This document shows positions 35,905 through 44,113 of a stretch of DNA of 56,953 nt, in pieces. Position 1 is the stretch's first letter. Each line of letters opens with the position of its first letter. The stretch lies in NCBI RefSeq assembly GCF_002564465.1, contig NZ_NUUX01000005.1, positions 140,569-197,521 of the forward strand, read 5' to 3'. The stretch is from Bacillus sp. AFS088145. GTDB lineage: Bacteria; Bacillota; Bacilli; Bacillales; Bacillaceae_G. Below the pieces are notes generated by a model, which made no database searches, was not told the DNA's origin, and saw nothing but the letters and a program-made list of their open reading frames with translations. A program made the translations under genes and the position numbers.

Positions 35905-36678
35905 ATGAGGCATGCTGTCATTACGGCAGGATCGAAGGGGTTAGGGAAGAAAGTAACTGAAGCATTTTTAAAAGATGGTTATTCAGTAACTGTTACGTAC
36001 TTTTCTGATGAACAAGCTATCAAAGAGCGAAAAGAAGATTGGAAGGATTATTTGGACCGGATTCTTTTTGTAAAAGGTGATATTTGCGATAAACAATTTA
36101 TTAGTGAGATTGTCTCAAAAACAATGGAGAAATTCGGTAGGGTTGATTGTCTTATCAATAATGCTGGTCCGTATTTATTTAACCGTAAAAAACTGGCTGA
36201 CTACACTGATGAAGAGTGGGAATACTTGTTGTATGGAAATTTGCACAGCGTGTTTTATCTTTTAAAGAAAGTTATTCCAATTATGAGGAATCAAAAATAT
36301 GGGCGTATCATAAATTATGGATTTCAAGGTGCCAATTCGGCTTCGGGATGGATTTATCGTTCTGCATTCAGCGCTGCTAAAGTAGGGCTAGTTTCATTAA
36401 CAAAAACAATAGCCTATGAAGAAGCTGAAAACGGTATAACATCTAATATGATTTGTCCTGGAGATATTTTTGGTGATATGAAAGAAGCAAATCAAACTGA
36501 TGCAAGTAAGGATGGAAAAGGTCTTGCACCAGTTGGAAGATCTGGAACTGGAGAAGATATAGCAAGAATGGTGCAATTTTTGTGTAAGGAAGAGTCTGAT
36601 TTTATAACAGGTGATATATTTGAAGTCACTGGTGGCTTGGATGTCATTAATAAATACAGACATATTCCATTATCATGA
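35905..36678 (+). CDS. ytkK: Short-chain dehydrogenase/reductase-like protein YtkK
   Basis: A 257-residue SDR-fold protein. The cofactor-binding TAGSKGLGKKV (about residues 6-16) and NNAG motif (LINNAGP, about 85-91) are present. The catalytic pieces are altered: the Ser position in IINYGFQGA is lost and the YxxxK motif reads FSAAK, with Phe for Tyr, although a Tyr lies four residues earlier (YRSAFSAAK). The enzyme may therefore be inactive or use another residue. By synteny (near ald and ytkL) and sequence it corresponds to B. subtilis YtkK, annotated as an oxoacyl reductase-like protein. ATG 35905 follows AAAGGAAG. Confidence 0.85.
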   Translation: MRHAVITAGSKGLGKKVTEAFLKDGYSVTVTYFSDEQAIKERKEDWKDYLDRILFVKGDICDKQFISEIVSKTMEKFGRVDCLINNAGPYLFNRKKLADYTDEEWEYLLYGNLHSVFYLLKKVIPIMRNQKYGRIINYGFQGANSASGWIYRSAFSAAKVGLVSLTKTIAYEEAENGITSNMICPGDIFGDMKEANQTDASKDGKGLAPVGRSGTGEDIARMVQFLCKEESDFITGDIFEVTGGLDVINKYRHIPLS

Positions 36679-36754
36679 GAATTCGTGGGACAATTCCATT
36701 TTTAAAGCATAAATTATAGTAAAAAAGATTCTGAATTAATATTTATTAAACGAA

Positions 36755-36768
36755 ATTAAGCGTTTTCA
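36755..36768. promoter_or_regulatory. cre-like site upstream of ald
   Basis: ATTAAGCGTTTTCA matches the CcpA consensus TGWAANCGNTNWCA at all but the first two positions. It lies about 105 bases before the ald start, just upstream of a T/A-rich region with a plausible -10 (TTAATATAA near 36793). Confidence 0.4.
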
Positions 36769-36873
36769 TTTTCTGCACTATATGTTTTGTGTTAATATAA
36801 AAATGTATTATTTTTTAATAAATAAAGCTCATCCTAAGAGGCACGAATTAAATAGATTTCAGGGGGAAATAAC

Positions 36874-38007
36874 ATGCGTATTGGGGTACCAAAAGAAATA
36901 AAAAACAACGAAAATCGTGTAGCAATGACACCAGCTGGAGTAATGAACTTAGTTGGACATGGACATTCAGTTTACATTGAAACAAATGCTGGACTTGGTT
37001 CAGGATTTACTAATGAAGAATACGTAAATGCTGGCGCAACAATTGTTGAAACAGCTGAAGAGGCTTGGAATAATGAAATGGTTATGAAAGTTAAAGAACC
37101 AATTCCAAGCGAATATGGATATTTCCGTGAAGGATTAATTTTATTCACATACTTACATTTAGCTCCAGAGCCTGAATTAACTAAGGCTTTAATTGATAAT
37201 AAAGTAGTAGGAATTGCTTACGAAACTGTACAAGTTGGTAATACATTACCGTTATTAACTCCGATGAGTGAAGTAGCAGGACGTATGTCAGCTCAAATCG
37301 GTGCTCAATTCCTTGAGAAAAATAAAGGCGGAAAAGGTATTTTATTAGGTGGAGTACCAGGAGTACGTCGTGGAAAAGTTACAATCATTGGTGGAGGTGT
37401 AGCAGGAACAAATGCTGCTAAAGTAGCTGTTGGTCTTGGTGCTCATGTAACGATGATTGACTTAAATCCAGATCGTTTACGTCAATTAGATGATATTTTT
37501 GGTCATCAAATTACGACTTTAATGTCAAACCCTTACAATATTGCTGAAGCGGTTAAAGAATCTGATCTTGTAATCGGTGCAGTATTAATTCCAGGTGCAA
37601 AAGCGCCAAAACTTGTAACAAAAGAAATGATCGAATCAATGGAACCAGGTTCAGTTGTAGTTGATATTGCAATTGACCAAGGTGGTATTTTCGAAACAAC
37701 AGATCGTATTACAACTCATGATTTCCCAACATATGAGAAGCATGGAGTAGTACACTACGCTGTAGCAAACATGCCTGGTGCAGTACCTCGTACTTCTACA
37801 ATGGCATTAACAAATGTTACAGTACCTTATGCAGTTCAAATTGCTAACAAAGGTTATCAAAAAGCTTGCTTAGATAACTCTGCATTATTCAAAGGTATTA
37901 ATACACTTGATGGATATGTAACTTACGAAGCAGTAGCGGAAGCTCACGGCTTAGAATACAAAGAAGCAACTACTTTATTGCAAGGTACATCTGTTTCTAC
38001 AAACTAA
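36874..38007 (+). CDS. ald: Alanine dehydrogenase
   Basis: A 377-residue NAD-dependent enzyme converting L-alanine to pyruvate and ammonia; in B. subtilis it is needed for growth on alanine and for normal sporulation. Features: [20 protein letters not shown] at the N-terminus with substrate-binding Arg/Lys, [12 protein letters not shown], the Rossmann [21 protein letters not shown] (about residues 169-189), and [24 protein letters not shown] precedes ATG 36874. Length is the family norm. Monocistronic with its own terminator. Confidence 0.97.
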   Translation: MRIGVPKEIKNNENRVAMTPAGVMNLVGHGHSVYIETNAGLGSGFTNEEYVNAGATIVETAEEAWNNEMVMKVKEPIPSEYGYFREGLILFTYLHLAPEPELTKALIDNKVVGIAYETVQVGNTLPLLTPMSEVAGRMSAQIGAQFLEKNKGGKGILLGGVPGVRRGKVTIIGGGVAGTNAAKVAVGLGAHVTMIDLNPDRLRQLDDIFGHQITTLMSNPYNIAEAVKESDLVIGAVLIPGAKAPKLVTKEMIESMEPGSVVVDIAIDQGGIFETTDRITTHDFPTYEKHGVVHYAVANMPGAVPRTSTMALTNVTVPYAVQIANKGYQKACLDNSALFKGINTLDGYVTYEAVAEAHGLEYKEATTLLQGTSVSTN

Positions 38008-38015
38008 TAAATAGT

Positions 38016-38054
38016 AAAATCCCTTTATCAAAATCGGTAAAGGGATTTTATTTT
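38016..38054 (+). terminator. Terminator of ald
   Basis: AAAATCCCTTTA pairs with TAAAGGGATTTT over a ten-base loop, followed by a T-rich tail. Confidence 0.88.
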
Positions 38055-38136
38055 AATCAATTCTAATATCATTCACTTTATTTTTATAGTGAAATTATAT
38101 CATAATTTCCATTTTATGTAAAAAGGAGTGAAAGTA

Positions 38137-38349
38137 TTGAAATTTATTATTATCCTTATTTTTCTGATTACAGGTATTTTCGGGTTTAACTGGCTAATGG
38201 GTTATCGTAATCAAAAGATTACAATAGATTTAGATGAGCGTTATTTAAATCTAAATGAATATGCGAAGGCTGTGAAGGCTGAATTAGAAAGCCAAGGTAA
38301 AACAGTTGATTACAGAGGAAATAGACTTTTTATCATAAATGGTAAATAA
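38137..38349 (+). CDS. Small membrane-anchored protein, 70 residues
   Basis: The start is TTG 38137, eight bases after AGGAG (38124-38128); an in-frame GTG at 38128 overlaps that site. The protein has one N-terminal hydrophobic segment (KFIIILIFLITGIFGFNWLM, about residues 2-21) and a charged tail with QKITIDLDERYLNLNEYAKA and KTVDYRGNRLFIINGK, probably outside the membrane. The family is not recognised. The tail resembles small anchored proteins of bacilli with no known role. It lies between ald and a repeat element. Confidence 0.72.
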   Translation: MKFIIILIFLITGIFGFNWLMGYRNQKITIDLDERYLNLNEYAKAVKAELESQGKTVDYRGNRLFIINGK

Positions 38350-38424
38350 TATCATCTAATTGAACGAAATGTATCAATGGGTGGTGTTCCGTTACAACAT
38401 ACAATCCTTCAAAAGGTTTTTTTA

Positions 38425-38554
38425 AGACTGTTGACAAAGGCTCGCTTTCTTCGTTGCTTCACCTGCCAACGCTTTGCTCATTACCGTCAAAAGGTAACTC
38501 CGCTTTTCACCAGGCTTCGCGTCCCGAAAGAAGACAAGCGCTTGCAATCAGTCT
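38425..38554. mobile_element. MITE-like 130-bp element with short inverted ends
   Basis: The stretch begins AGACTG-TTGACAA and ends with the complement of AGACTG-A-TTGCAA, giving imperfect terminal inverted repeats. Inside lie GGCTCGCTTTCTTCG at the left and CGAAAGAAGACAAGCG at the right, extending the fold-back. It is clearly richer in G and C than the surrounding spacer and contains no gene. This fits a small dispersed repeat, but copies elsewhere cannot be tested from the window. Confidence 0.5.
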
Positions 38555-38584
38555 GAAAATCAAGTTTTAGAATTTTGTCTATAC

Positions 38585-38632
38585 AATAAAGAATCCCAAT
38601 CTTCATCTGAAGAAAGGGATTCTTTTTCTTTA
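38585..38632. terminator. Terminator of the pepQ-GNAT operon
   Basis: AATAAAGAATCCC pairs with GGGATTCTTTTTC-type sequence around an inner TCTTC/GAAGA stem. T run on the plus side and A run on the other allow termination in both directions; on the minus strand it lies just past the GNAT stop. Confidence 0.85.
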
Positions 38633-39163
38633 TTCCTGACTCAAATTATATTCTTCTTTCAACATGCTATATTGATACATATCACGATGAGCGCCTTTGA
38701 AAAACTCATGCTTGCGCAATATACCATCTAAATGAAAGCCTAATTTTGTAAGGAAATTTTGTGAAGCGATATTATATTCGTATACTTCACCATATATTTT
38801 TATGAGTTTTAATTCATTAAAAGCATAATTTAGTAGATAGTTTAATGCAAATGAACCAATTCCTTTATTTTGCATTGATTGTTCTCCAATTACGATTCCA
38901 AAAGCAGCATGATTATTCTCTTGATCAAGATTTCCTAATTCAATTCTTCCTACACAAATACCATTGTATTCGATTGCGAACAAGTGGAGATTAGGTTTAA
39001 GTCCGTCAAAATATTTTTCATAGCCTTGTACCATTTCATCTAAAGAACGTGGTTTTTCTATTCCTACAAGCTTACCAATCTCATTATCACATTCCCATTT
39101 ATGCATAATAGGGATGTCTGACGGAAGTACTTGTCGAATATTTATTAATCCGTCTTGATTCAT
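38630..39163 (-). CDS. GNAT acetyltransferase, RimJ/RimL type
   Basis: A 177-residue GNAT of the Acetyltransf_3 type: INIRQVLPSDIPIMHKW at the N-terminus, core FGIVIGEQSMQNKGIGSFALN (about residues 88-108) with the Q-x-x-G-I-G acetyl-CoA loop, and NIASQNFLTKLGFHLDGILRKHEFF, typical of RimJ/RimL and antibiotic or amine N-acetyltransferases. Substrate unknown. Its ATG lies one base after the pepQ stop, so the two are translationally coupled; no strong ribosome binding site of its own is visible, supporting coupling. Confidence 0.85.
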   Translation of the reverse strand: MNQDGLINIRQVLPSDIPIMHKWECDNEIGKLVGIEKPRSLDEMVQGYEKYFDGLKPNLHLFAIEYNGICVGRIELGNLDQENNHAAFGIVIGEQSMQNKGIGSFALNYLLNYAFNELKLIKIYGEVYEYNIASQNFLTKLGFHLDGILRKHEFFKGAHRDMYQYSMLKEEYNLSQE

Positions 39164-39164
39164 A

Positions 39165-40259
39165 TTATAGGATGATTAATTCTTTAGGGAACTTCGTTAA
39201 TGTCATTGCACCTGTTTCTGTAATAACGATATCATCTTCAATACGAACTCCACCAACATTTGGTACATAGATTCCTGGCTCAATTGTATATGACATGCCA
39301 GTTTTAATAATACCAGTATTTGAATCATTTACTGATGGGTAATCGTGGATACCAATACCTAAACCGTGACCAATACGGTGAACGAAATATTCGCCATACC
39401 CAGCGTCTGTAATAATTTGACGAGCAGCGCGATCAACATTTCCTAATACCTCTCCTGGTTTACTCACTTCGATTGCAGCAAGTTGACCTTTTAAAACGGT
39501 TTCATAAATTTCTCGTTGTTGCTCATTTGGTTGACCAAACATTACTGTACGAGTAATATCTGAGCAATATCCATCAACGATAAAACCTAAGTCCATAAGT
39601 ACGAAATCACCTTTTTTAATTGGGTTTGTACCTGGATTTCCGTGTGGTAACGCTGAGTTTGCACCAGTTAAAATTAAAGTGCTAAATGAAGTTTTAGAAA
39701 TACCTTTTTTCTTCATTTCGTATTCCATTTCAGCAATTAAATCCATTTCTGTTTTGCCTTCAGCAATACGATCAACAATAATTTGGCAAGCCATGTCAGC
39801 AGCTTCAGCAGCAACCTGCATACGACGAATTTCTTCACTATCTTTAATTAAACGTAAGTCATGTAATTTTTCCTCAGCTGCAAGGAATTGTACGCCAGGG
39901 AAAAGTTGTACTAATCTTTCATAGCGGCCAACAAGAAGATGTTCTTTTTCGATCGCCATACGATTAACTGTAATATTACGTTTTGCTAATGATTCTTGTA
40001 TCATTGCCCAAGGATCTTGACTATCATTAAAGCCTATTACGTCATATTTCCAGCCAGCATTTTGTACATGTCCAACTTCCATTTGTGGACATACAAGTAT
40101 TGGCTCATCATTTGGAAATACAAGACAAGCTAAAAGACGCTCATGTGGATTACAATGGAAATTAGTTAAATAAAATACGTTCTCAGTAGATGTAATAAAT
40201 CCTAGTTGAATATCTTGCTCTTTTAACCAAGTTGATAGATTTTGTATACGGTGTTCCAT
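39165..40259 (-). CDS. pepQ: M24 family Xaa-Pro peptidase
   Basis: A 364-residue creatinase-fold metallopeptidase acting on X-Pro peptides. N-terminal domain (about residues 1-125), then the pita-bread catalytic domain with the metal ligands: D in VLMDLGFIVDGY, D in CSDITRTVMFG, H in HRIGHGLGIGIHDYP, E in MSYTIEPGIYVP and E in GGVRIEDDIVIT. ATG 40259 is chosen because AAAGG lies about nine bases upstream; an in-frame ATG three codons earlier touches that site. First gene of a two-gene operon with the GNAT gene. Dipeptidase or aminopeptidase P activity cannot be distinguished here. Confidence 0.92.
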   Translation of the reverse strand: MEHRIQNLSTWLKEQDIQLGFITSTENVFYLTNFHCNPHERLLACLVFPNDEPILVCPQMEVGHVQNAGWKYDVIGFNDSQDPWAMIQESLAKRNITVNRMAIEKEHLLVGRYERLVQLFPGVQFLAAEEKLHDLRLIKDSEEIRRMQVAAEAADMACQIIVDRIAEGKTEMDLIAEMEYEMKKKGISKTSFSTLILTGANSALPHGNPGTNPIKKGDFVLMDLGFIVDGYCSDITRTVMFGQPNEQQREIYETVLKGQLAAIEVSKPGEVLGNVDRAARQIITDAGYGEYFVHRIGHGLGIGIHDYPSVNDSNTGIIKTGMSYTIEPGIYVPNVGGVRIEDDIVITETGAMTLTKFPKELIIL

Positions 40260-40448
40260 TTGTAACATCCTTTCTTAAAAAACAAATTACTGCAATAAAC
40301 AAAAAAGCCTTTACAGTATATAACACTCTTATTTTATCATTTTTTATCGAATTACGTAAAATAGTTAACTTATTTCTTATTTTTGTAATAGAAAATAATC
40401 TGTTAAAATGTGGTAGAGACTAATTTTATAATAAAGGAGCGACTTCAT

Positions 40449-41135
40449 TTGAAAATTACATATTTTGGGCACAGTGTTATTTTAGTAGAACACGGTCAAG
40501 ATTCAATTATTATTGACCCGTTTATTAACGGTAATCCACATACTAATGTGAAAGTAGAAAATATTAAAGTGAATTATATTTATGTAACACATGGTCATGG
40601 CGATCATTTAGGTGACACAGTTGAACTAGCAAAACGAAATGATGCAACTGTTATTGCTCCTGTGGAATTAGCAACTTGGATTTCGTGGCAAGGTGTCAAA
40701 GTTGTCCCTATGCATATCGGGGGAGAAAAAGAGTTTTCATTTGGTAAATTAAAATTAGTAGAAGCAATCCATGGTTCAAGTATTGTTGATGAAGAAAATA
40801 AACAAATAATTAATGTAGGACCACCATCAGGCGTTTTATTAAAAATAGCTGGTAAAACAATTTATCATGCTGGTGATACGGCATTATATAGAGGTATGAA
40901 AACATTAGGTGAGTATGAAACTATCGATATAGCATATTTACCAATTGGTAATCATTTTACAATGGGAATCGACGATGCAGTAATTGCTTCTGAATGGATT
41001 AACGCACAGCAAGTAATTCCGATGCATTATAATACATTTCCACCAATCCAAGTAGACCCAAATGAGTTCCTTGCAAAATTACCAAAGAATAATGGTTTCA
41101 TTCATGAGCCAAATACAACAATTTCACTAGTGTAG
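40449..41135 (+). CDS. ytkL: UPF0173 metallo-beta-lactamase-fold hydrolase YtkL
   Basis: A 228-residue metal-dependent hydrolase. Metal-binding motifs: THGHGDHLGD (about residues 51-60), HAGDTALY (about 145-152) and the C-terminal MHYNTFPPI. N-terminal KITYFGHSVILVEH is characteristic of UPF0173. Substrate unknown. The start is TTG 40449, eight bases after AAAGGAGC; no ATG fits. Length matches B. subtilis YtkL, and the order ytkL-ytoI is conserved. Confidence 0.9.
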   Translation: MKITYFGHSVILVEHGQDSIIIDPFINGNPHTNVKVENIKVNYIYVTHGHGDHLGDTVELAKRNDATVIAPVELATWISWQGVKVVPMHIGGEKEFSFGKLKLVEAIHGSSIVDEENKQIINVGPPSGVLLKIAGKTIYHAGDTALYRGMKTLGEYETIDIAYLPIGNHFTMGIDDAVIASEWINAQQVIPMHYNTFPPIQVDPNEFLAKLPKNNGFIHEPNTTISLV

Positions 41136-41265
41136 TATAGGCCATCGAAAAAAATATTAGTACAGTATTAGAAGCACGTTGAAACGTGCTTTTTTTCATG
41201 GTATGAATTGTTATATAATAGTTAATAAAAATATTAATACAACCATTGAAAGCTTGGTGAGGTAA

Positions 41266-42582
41266 TTGACTACAAAGCACGATCAAATACTAGAACATAT
41301 TGAACAACTACCGGTCGGTCATAAAATATCAGTAAGACAAATTGCGAAAGATTTAAGTGTAAGTGAAGGTACTGCATATAGAGCAATTAAAGATGCGGAA
41401 AACAAAGGATTTGTTAGTACCATTGAACGTGTAGGTACGATTCGTATTGAAACGAAAAGAAAAGAAAATATTGAAAAATTAACTTTTGCCGAAGTTGTTA
41501 ATATTGTTGATGGACAAGTTTTAGGTGGTAAAGAAGGATTACATAAAACACTTAATAAGTTTGTTATTGGTGCAATGCAGCTTGATGCGATGATGAGATA
41601 TATTAGTGCAAATAATTTATTAATCGTCGGAAACCGAGTGAAAGCGCATGAATTAGCATTAAAAGAAGGATCAGCGGTTTTAGTAACAGGTGGATTTGAT
41701 ACAGATGAAAGTGTAAAACGTCTTGCGGATGAAATGAAAATGCCGATTATTTCTTCTAGTTATGATACGTTTACTGTTGCGACGTTAATTAATAGAGCAA
41801 TTTATGATCAGTTAATTAAGAAAGATATAGTACTAGTTGAGGATATACTCATTCCAACTGAAAAAACAGCTACACTATCTCCATTTGATGAAGTTGAAAA
41901 GTGGTATGAACATAACAGAGAGACAGGTCATGGAAGATATCCTGTAATTGATGATCGAGGGAAGCTAATTGGAATTGTAACTTCAAAGGATATTATACAT
42001 GAACAACGTACTCAGAGAATTGATAAAGTAATGACTAGACAACCAATAAGTGTAAATGAAAAAATGTCGGTTGCGGCAGCTGCTAGAATGATGGTTTGGG
42101 AAGGCATAGAGTTGCTACCAGTTGTAAATACAACGAATTACTTAATCGGTATTATTAGTCGTCAAGATGTACTTGAAGCATTACAGCAATTGCAACGACA
42201 ACCACAAGTGGGAGAAACAATTGATGATATAGTTACTAGTCAATTTCATAATAATAAAGATCAAAAAAATGATGACTTTACGATTAGATGTAATGTAACT
42301 CCTCAAATGACGAATGTAATTGGTACTCTTTCACATGGCGTATTTACGACGATTGTAACTGAGGCAGGTAAACGAGCAGTTCGTGATATGAAAAAAGGGG
42401 ATTTAATCGTAGAAAATATTACAATTTACTTCGTACAACCAGTTCAAATTGATGATGTAATTGAAATTAAACCAAAAGTTTTAGAATTAGGTCGTAAGTT
42501 TGGAAAAGTTGATGTTGAAGTATTTCAACAAGGAATTTTAGTAGGTAAAGCATTGATGATGATGCAGTTATTAGATCGTTAA
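41266..42582 (+). CDS. ytoI: CBS/DRTGG/hotdog regulator-like protein YtoI
   Basis: A 438-residue multidomain protein: an N-terminal winged-helix-like region (about residues 1-62, ISVRQIAKDLSVSEGTAYRAI), a DRTGG domain (about 70-180), two CBS motifs (about 195-310, with RYPVIDDRGKLIGIVTSKDI and LLPVVNTTNYLIGIISRQD) and a C-terminal hotdog (thioesterase-like) domain (about 330-438). DRTGG and CBS units often bind adenine nucleotides. The combination suggests a ligand-sensing DNA-binding or acyl-CoA-related regulator, but its function is not known. Start TTG 41266 follows GGTGAGG. Ends at its own terminator. Confidence 0.88.
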   Translation: MTTKHDQILEHIEQLPVGHKISVRQIAKDLSVSEGTAYRAIKDAENKGFVSTIERVGTIRIETKRKENIEKLTFAEVVNIVDGQVLGGKEGLHKTLNKFVIGAMQLDAMMRYISANNLLIVGNRVKAHELALKEGSAVLVTGGFDTDESVKRLADEMKMPIISSSYDTFTVATLINRAIYDQLIKKDIVLVEDILIPTEKTATLSPFDEVEKWYEHNRETGHGRYPVIDDRGKLIGIVTSKDIIHEQRTQRIDKVMTRQPISVNEKMSVAAAARMMVWEGIELLPVVNTTNYLIGIISRQDVLEALQQLQRQPQVGETIDDIVTSQFHNNKDQKNDDFTIRCNVTPQMTNVIGTLSHGVFTTIVTEAGKRAVRDMKKGDLIVENITIYFVQPVQIDDVIEIKPKVLELGRKFGKVDVEVFQQGILVGKALMMMQLLDR

Positions 42583-42583
42583 T

Positions 42584-42616
42584 TGGAAGCCTTATTGGGG
42601 CTTCCATTATTTTTTT
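42584..42616 (+). terminator. Terminator of ytoI
   Basis: TGGAAGCC pairs with GGGCTTCCA across a short loop, followed by a T-rich tail. Confidence 0.82.
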
Positions 42617-42624
42617 AATTAAAT

Positions 42625-42655
42625 ATAAAAAAGCGGGAAAACAAATTCCCGCCTT
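42625..42655 (-). terminator. Terminator of the ytpI/helical-repeat transcript
   Basis: On the minus strand GCGGGAA pairs with TTCCCGC, followed by TTTTTT. It faces the ytoI terminator. Confidence 0.85.
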
Positions 42656-42685
42656 TGAAGTTTATGGAAAAATCATCCCGTATTT

Positions 42686-43699
42686 TTAATTTGAAAGCAG
42701 TTTATGAACTCGTTTAACAAATTCATTATTTTCGTTTCTAGTATCAAAATCTTTTGCTAAGTCATATACAATTTTCTCTAATTTCTCTAAGTCATAAATA
42801 AATTCATCTTCATTTATTTTCAATTTTTTCGCCATAAATAATGCTGCTAGCCAAAACTCGAATTTATATGATAGATTCGAAAGATTATCACATAAATCAA
42901 CATGTTTATAGAACAATTCAATTGCTCTGTCAGGATCACAAAAAGTTAAAAAAATCATTTGCTCACTTAGTTCAGGAATGTATTTTGTGCGATTGTATGT
43001 TACAAAATAAGCTTTTTGTTGAATAATTAATGCTTCATCTATTTTGCTTTCTTCTAATAAAGGAAGCAGTAATTTTGAGTAGGATTTGTGAATCGCTTCG
43101 TCACAATCAACTGAGCTATTCATTATTTTATTTTGCAAATTTAACGCTTCTTGAAGATGATCAATTTTTAGTAAATAAATCATTTCACCATACATTTCAC
43201 ATTTTTCACAATTACTTAAATGATCCCTTGGAGATTTTTTATATAGTTGATAGTTTTGTTTTGCGTAATCAATTTGATTTAAATATAAGTTCATTATAAA
43301 TAGAGCTTGAAAATAAGGTCTTAAAGAATAGTTAGCAATCACTAAACGATTCTTAAAATCCTCAAAATAATGGTGAATTTCTTCTAACGAGAATCTCAGG
43401 GACTGAGGTATTATTTCTAGGAACCACTTGTACAGCCATAGGATTTGCTCTTGCTCGATACGTTCTTCGTTTTGATCATATAAATCTATGCACCACAAAA
43501 AGGTATCAATAAATAAGTCTATTTCACCAATAGAAAAAGCAGTTTCTGCTAATTCCATCTTAACGTAATATAGATATCCCCATTCCTCTTGATTCTCTAA
43601 TTCTTCTGCAAAAGTAAGTAGTTTTTGAAGTTTAATACTAGAATGTGATAATTCTACTAGTTCATCAAATTTTGATGAAAATAGTTCTTCAGTCATCAT
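42686..43699 (-). CDS. Helical-repeat (TPR-like) protein of unknown function
   Basis: A 337-residue acidic, almost entirely helical protein with TPR-like helix pairs along its length (for example EWGYLYYVKMELAETAFSIG, HLQEALNLQNKIMNS, IDEALIIQQKAYFVTY and DRAIELFYKHVDL). No helix-turn-helix, signal peptide or enzyme motif is seen, so it lacks the DNA-binding half of RRNPP peptide-responsive regulators. A CEKC motif (about residue 185) is notable but isolated. It lies 33 bases after ytpI in the same direction, in a slot that is empty between ytoI and ytpI in B. subtilis. Function unknown. Confidence 0.75.
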   Translation of the reverse strand: MMTEELFSSKFDELVELSHSSIKLQKLLTFAEELENQEEWGYLYYVKMELAETAFSIGEIDLFIDTFLWCIDLYDQNEERIEQEQILWLYKWFLEIIPQSLRFSLEEIHHYFEDFKNRLVIANYSLRPYFQALFIMNLYLNQIDYAKQNYQLYKKSPRDHLSNCEKCEMYGEMIYLLKIDHLQEALNLQNKIMNSSVDCDEAIHKSYSKLLLPLLEESKIDEALIIQQKAYFVTYNRTKYIPELSEQMIFLTFCDPDRAIELFYKHVDLCDNLSNLSYKFEFWLAALFMAKKLKINEDEFIYDLEKLEKIVYDLAKDFDTRNENNEFVKRVHKLLSN

Positions 43700-43732
43700 G
43701 TAAGTTTTCTCACTTTCTAGATTACTATAAGA

Positions 43733-44023
43733 TTAAACAGTTTGTTTATTTTCAATTGCTTTATAATGCTTATTCTGTAAGTATCCACGATATAGATTTG
43801 CCGCACCAAATAGAATGAAAATAATACCGACACAAATTGTTATTAATTCAAGCTTTGCTACAATTTGATTTATACCGTAAAGCAATAAGAATAATCCAAA
43901 AGTTAATCTTGCACGTGATCCTGCAATTTTTTTTGTTAATAGTTCGCTTGTAAAGAAAAATTTGGTAACGTAAAATAAGAAGAATAGAAAAGATATAATT
44001 ACGATTGTTGCAATGCTATTCAC
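43733..44023 (-). CDS. ytpI: YtpI-family membrane protein
   Basis: A 96-residue integral membrane protein with three predicted transmembrane helices (about residues 3-22, 38-56 and 60-80) and a charged C-terminus. RARLTFGLFLLLYGINQI and GIIFILFGAANLYRGY match the YtpI-like family. Its function is unknown. The position between ytoI and nrnA is as in B. subtilis. A GGTGGAAG-type ribosome binding site precedes ATG 44023. It diverges from nrnA and is upstream of the helical-repeat gene. Confidence 0.82.
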   Translation of the reverse strand: MNSIATIVIISFLFFLFYVTKFFFTSELLTKKIAGSRARLTFGLFLLLYGINQIVAKLELITICVGIIFILFGAANLYRGYLQNKHYKAIENKQTV

Positions 44024-44113
44024 TTAGCTTCCACCTTTCAATGACTAATACATAATTCTATTTTACAGTCATAGAAACTATATTTCAAAAGTTTTCATAT
44101 AAAGGAGAGTTTA

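Noticed and set aside
42686-43699. Rap-type or RRNPP quorum regulator
   Set aside because: There is no N-terminal helix-turn-helix or Rap three-helix domain and no small secreted peptide gene adjacent.
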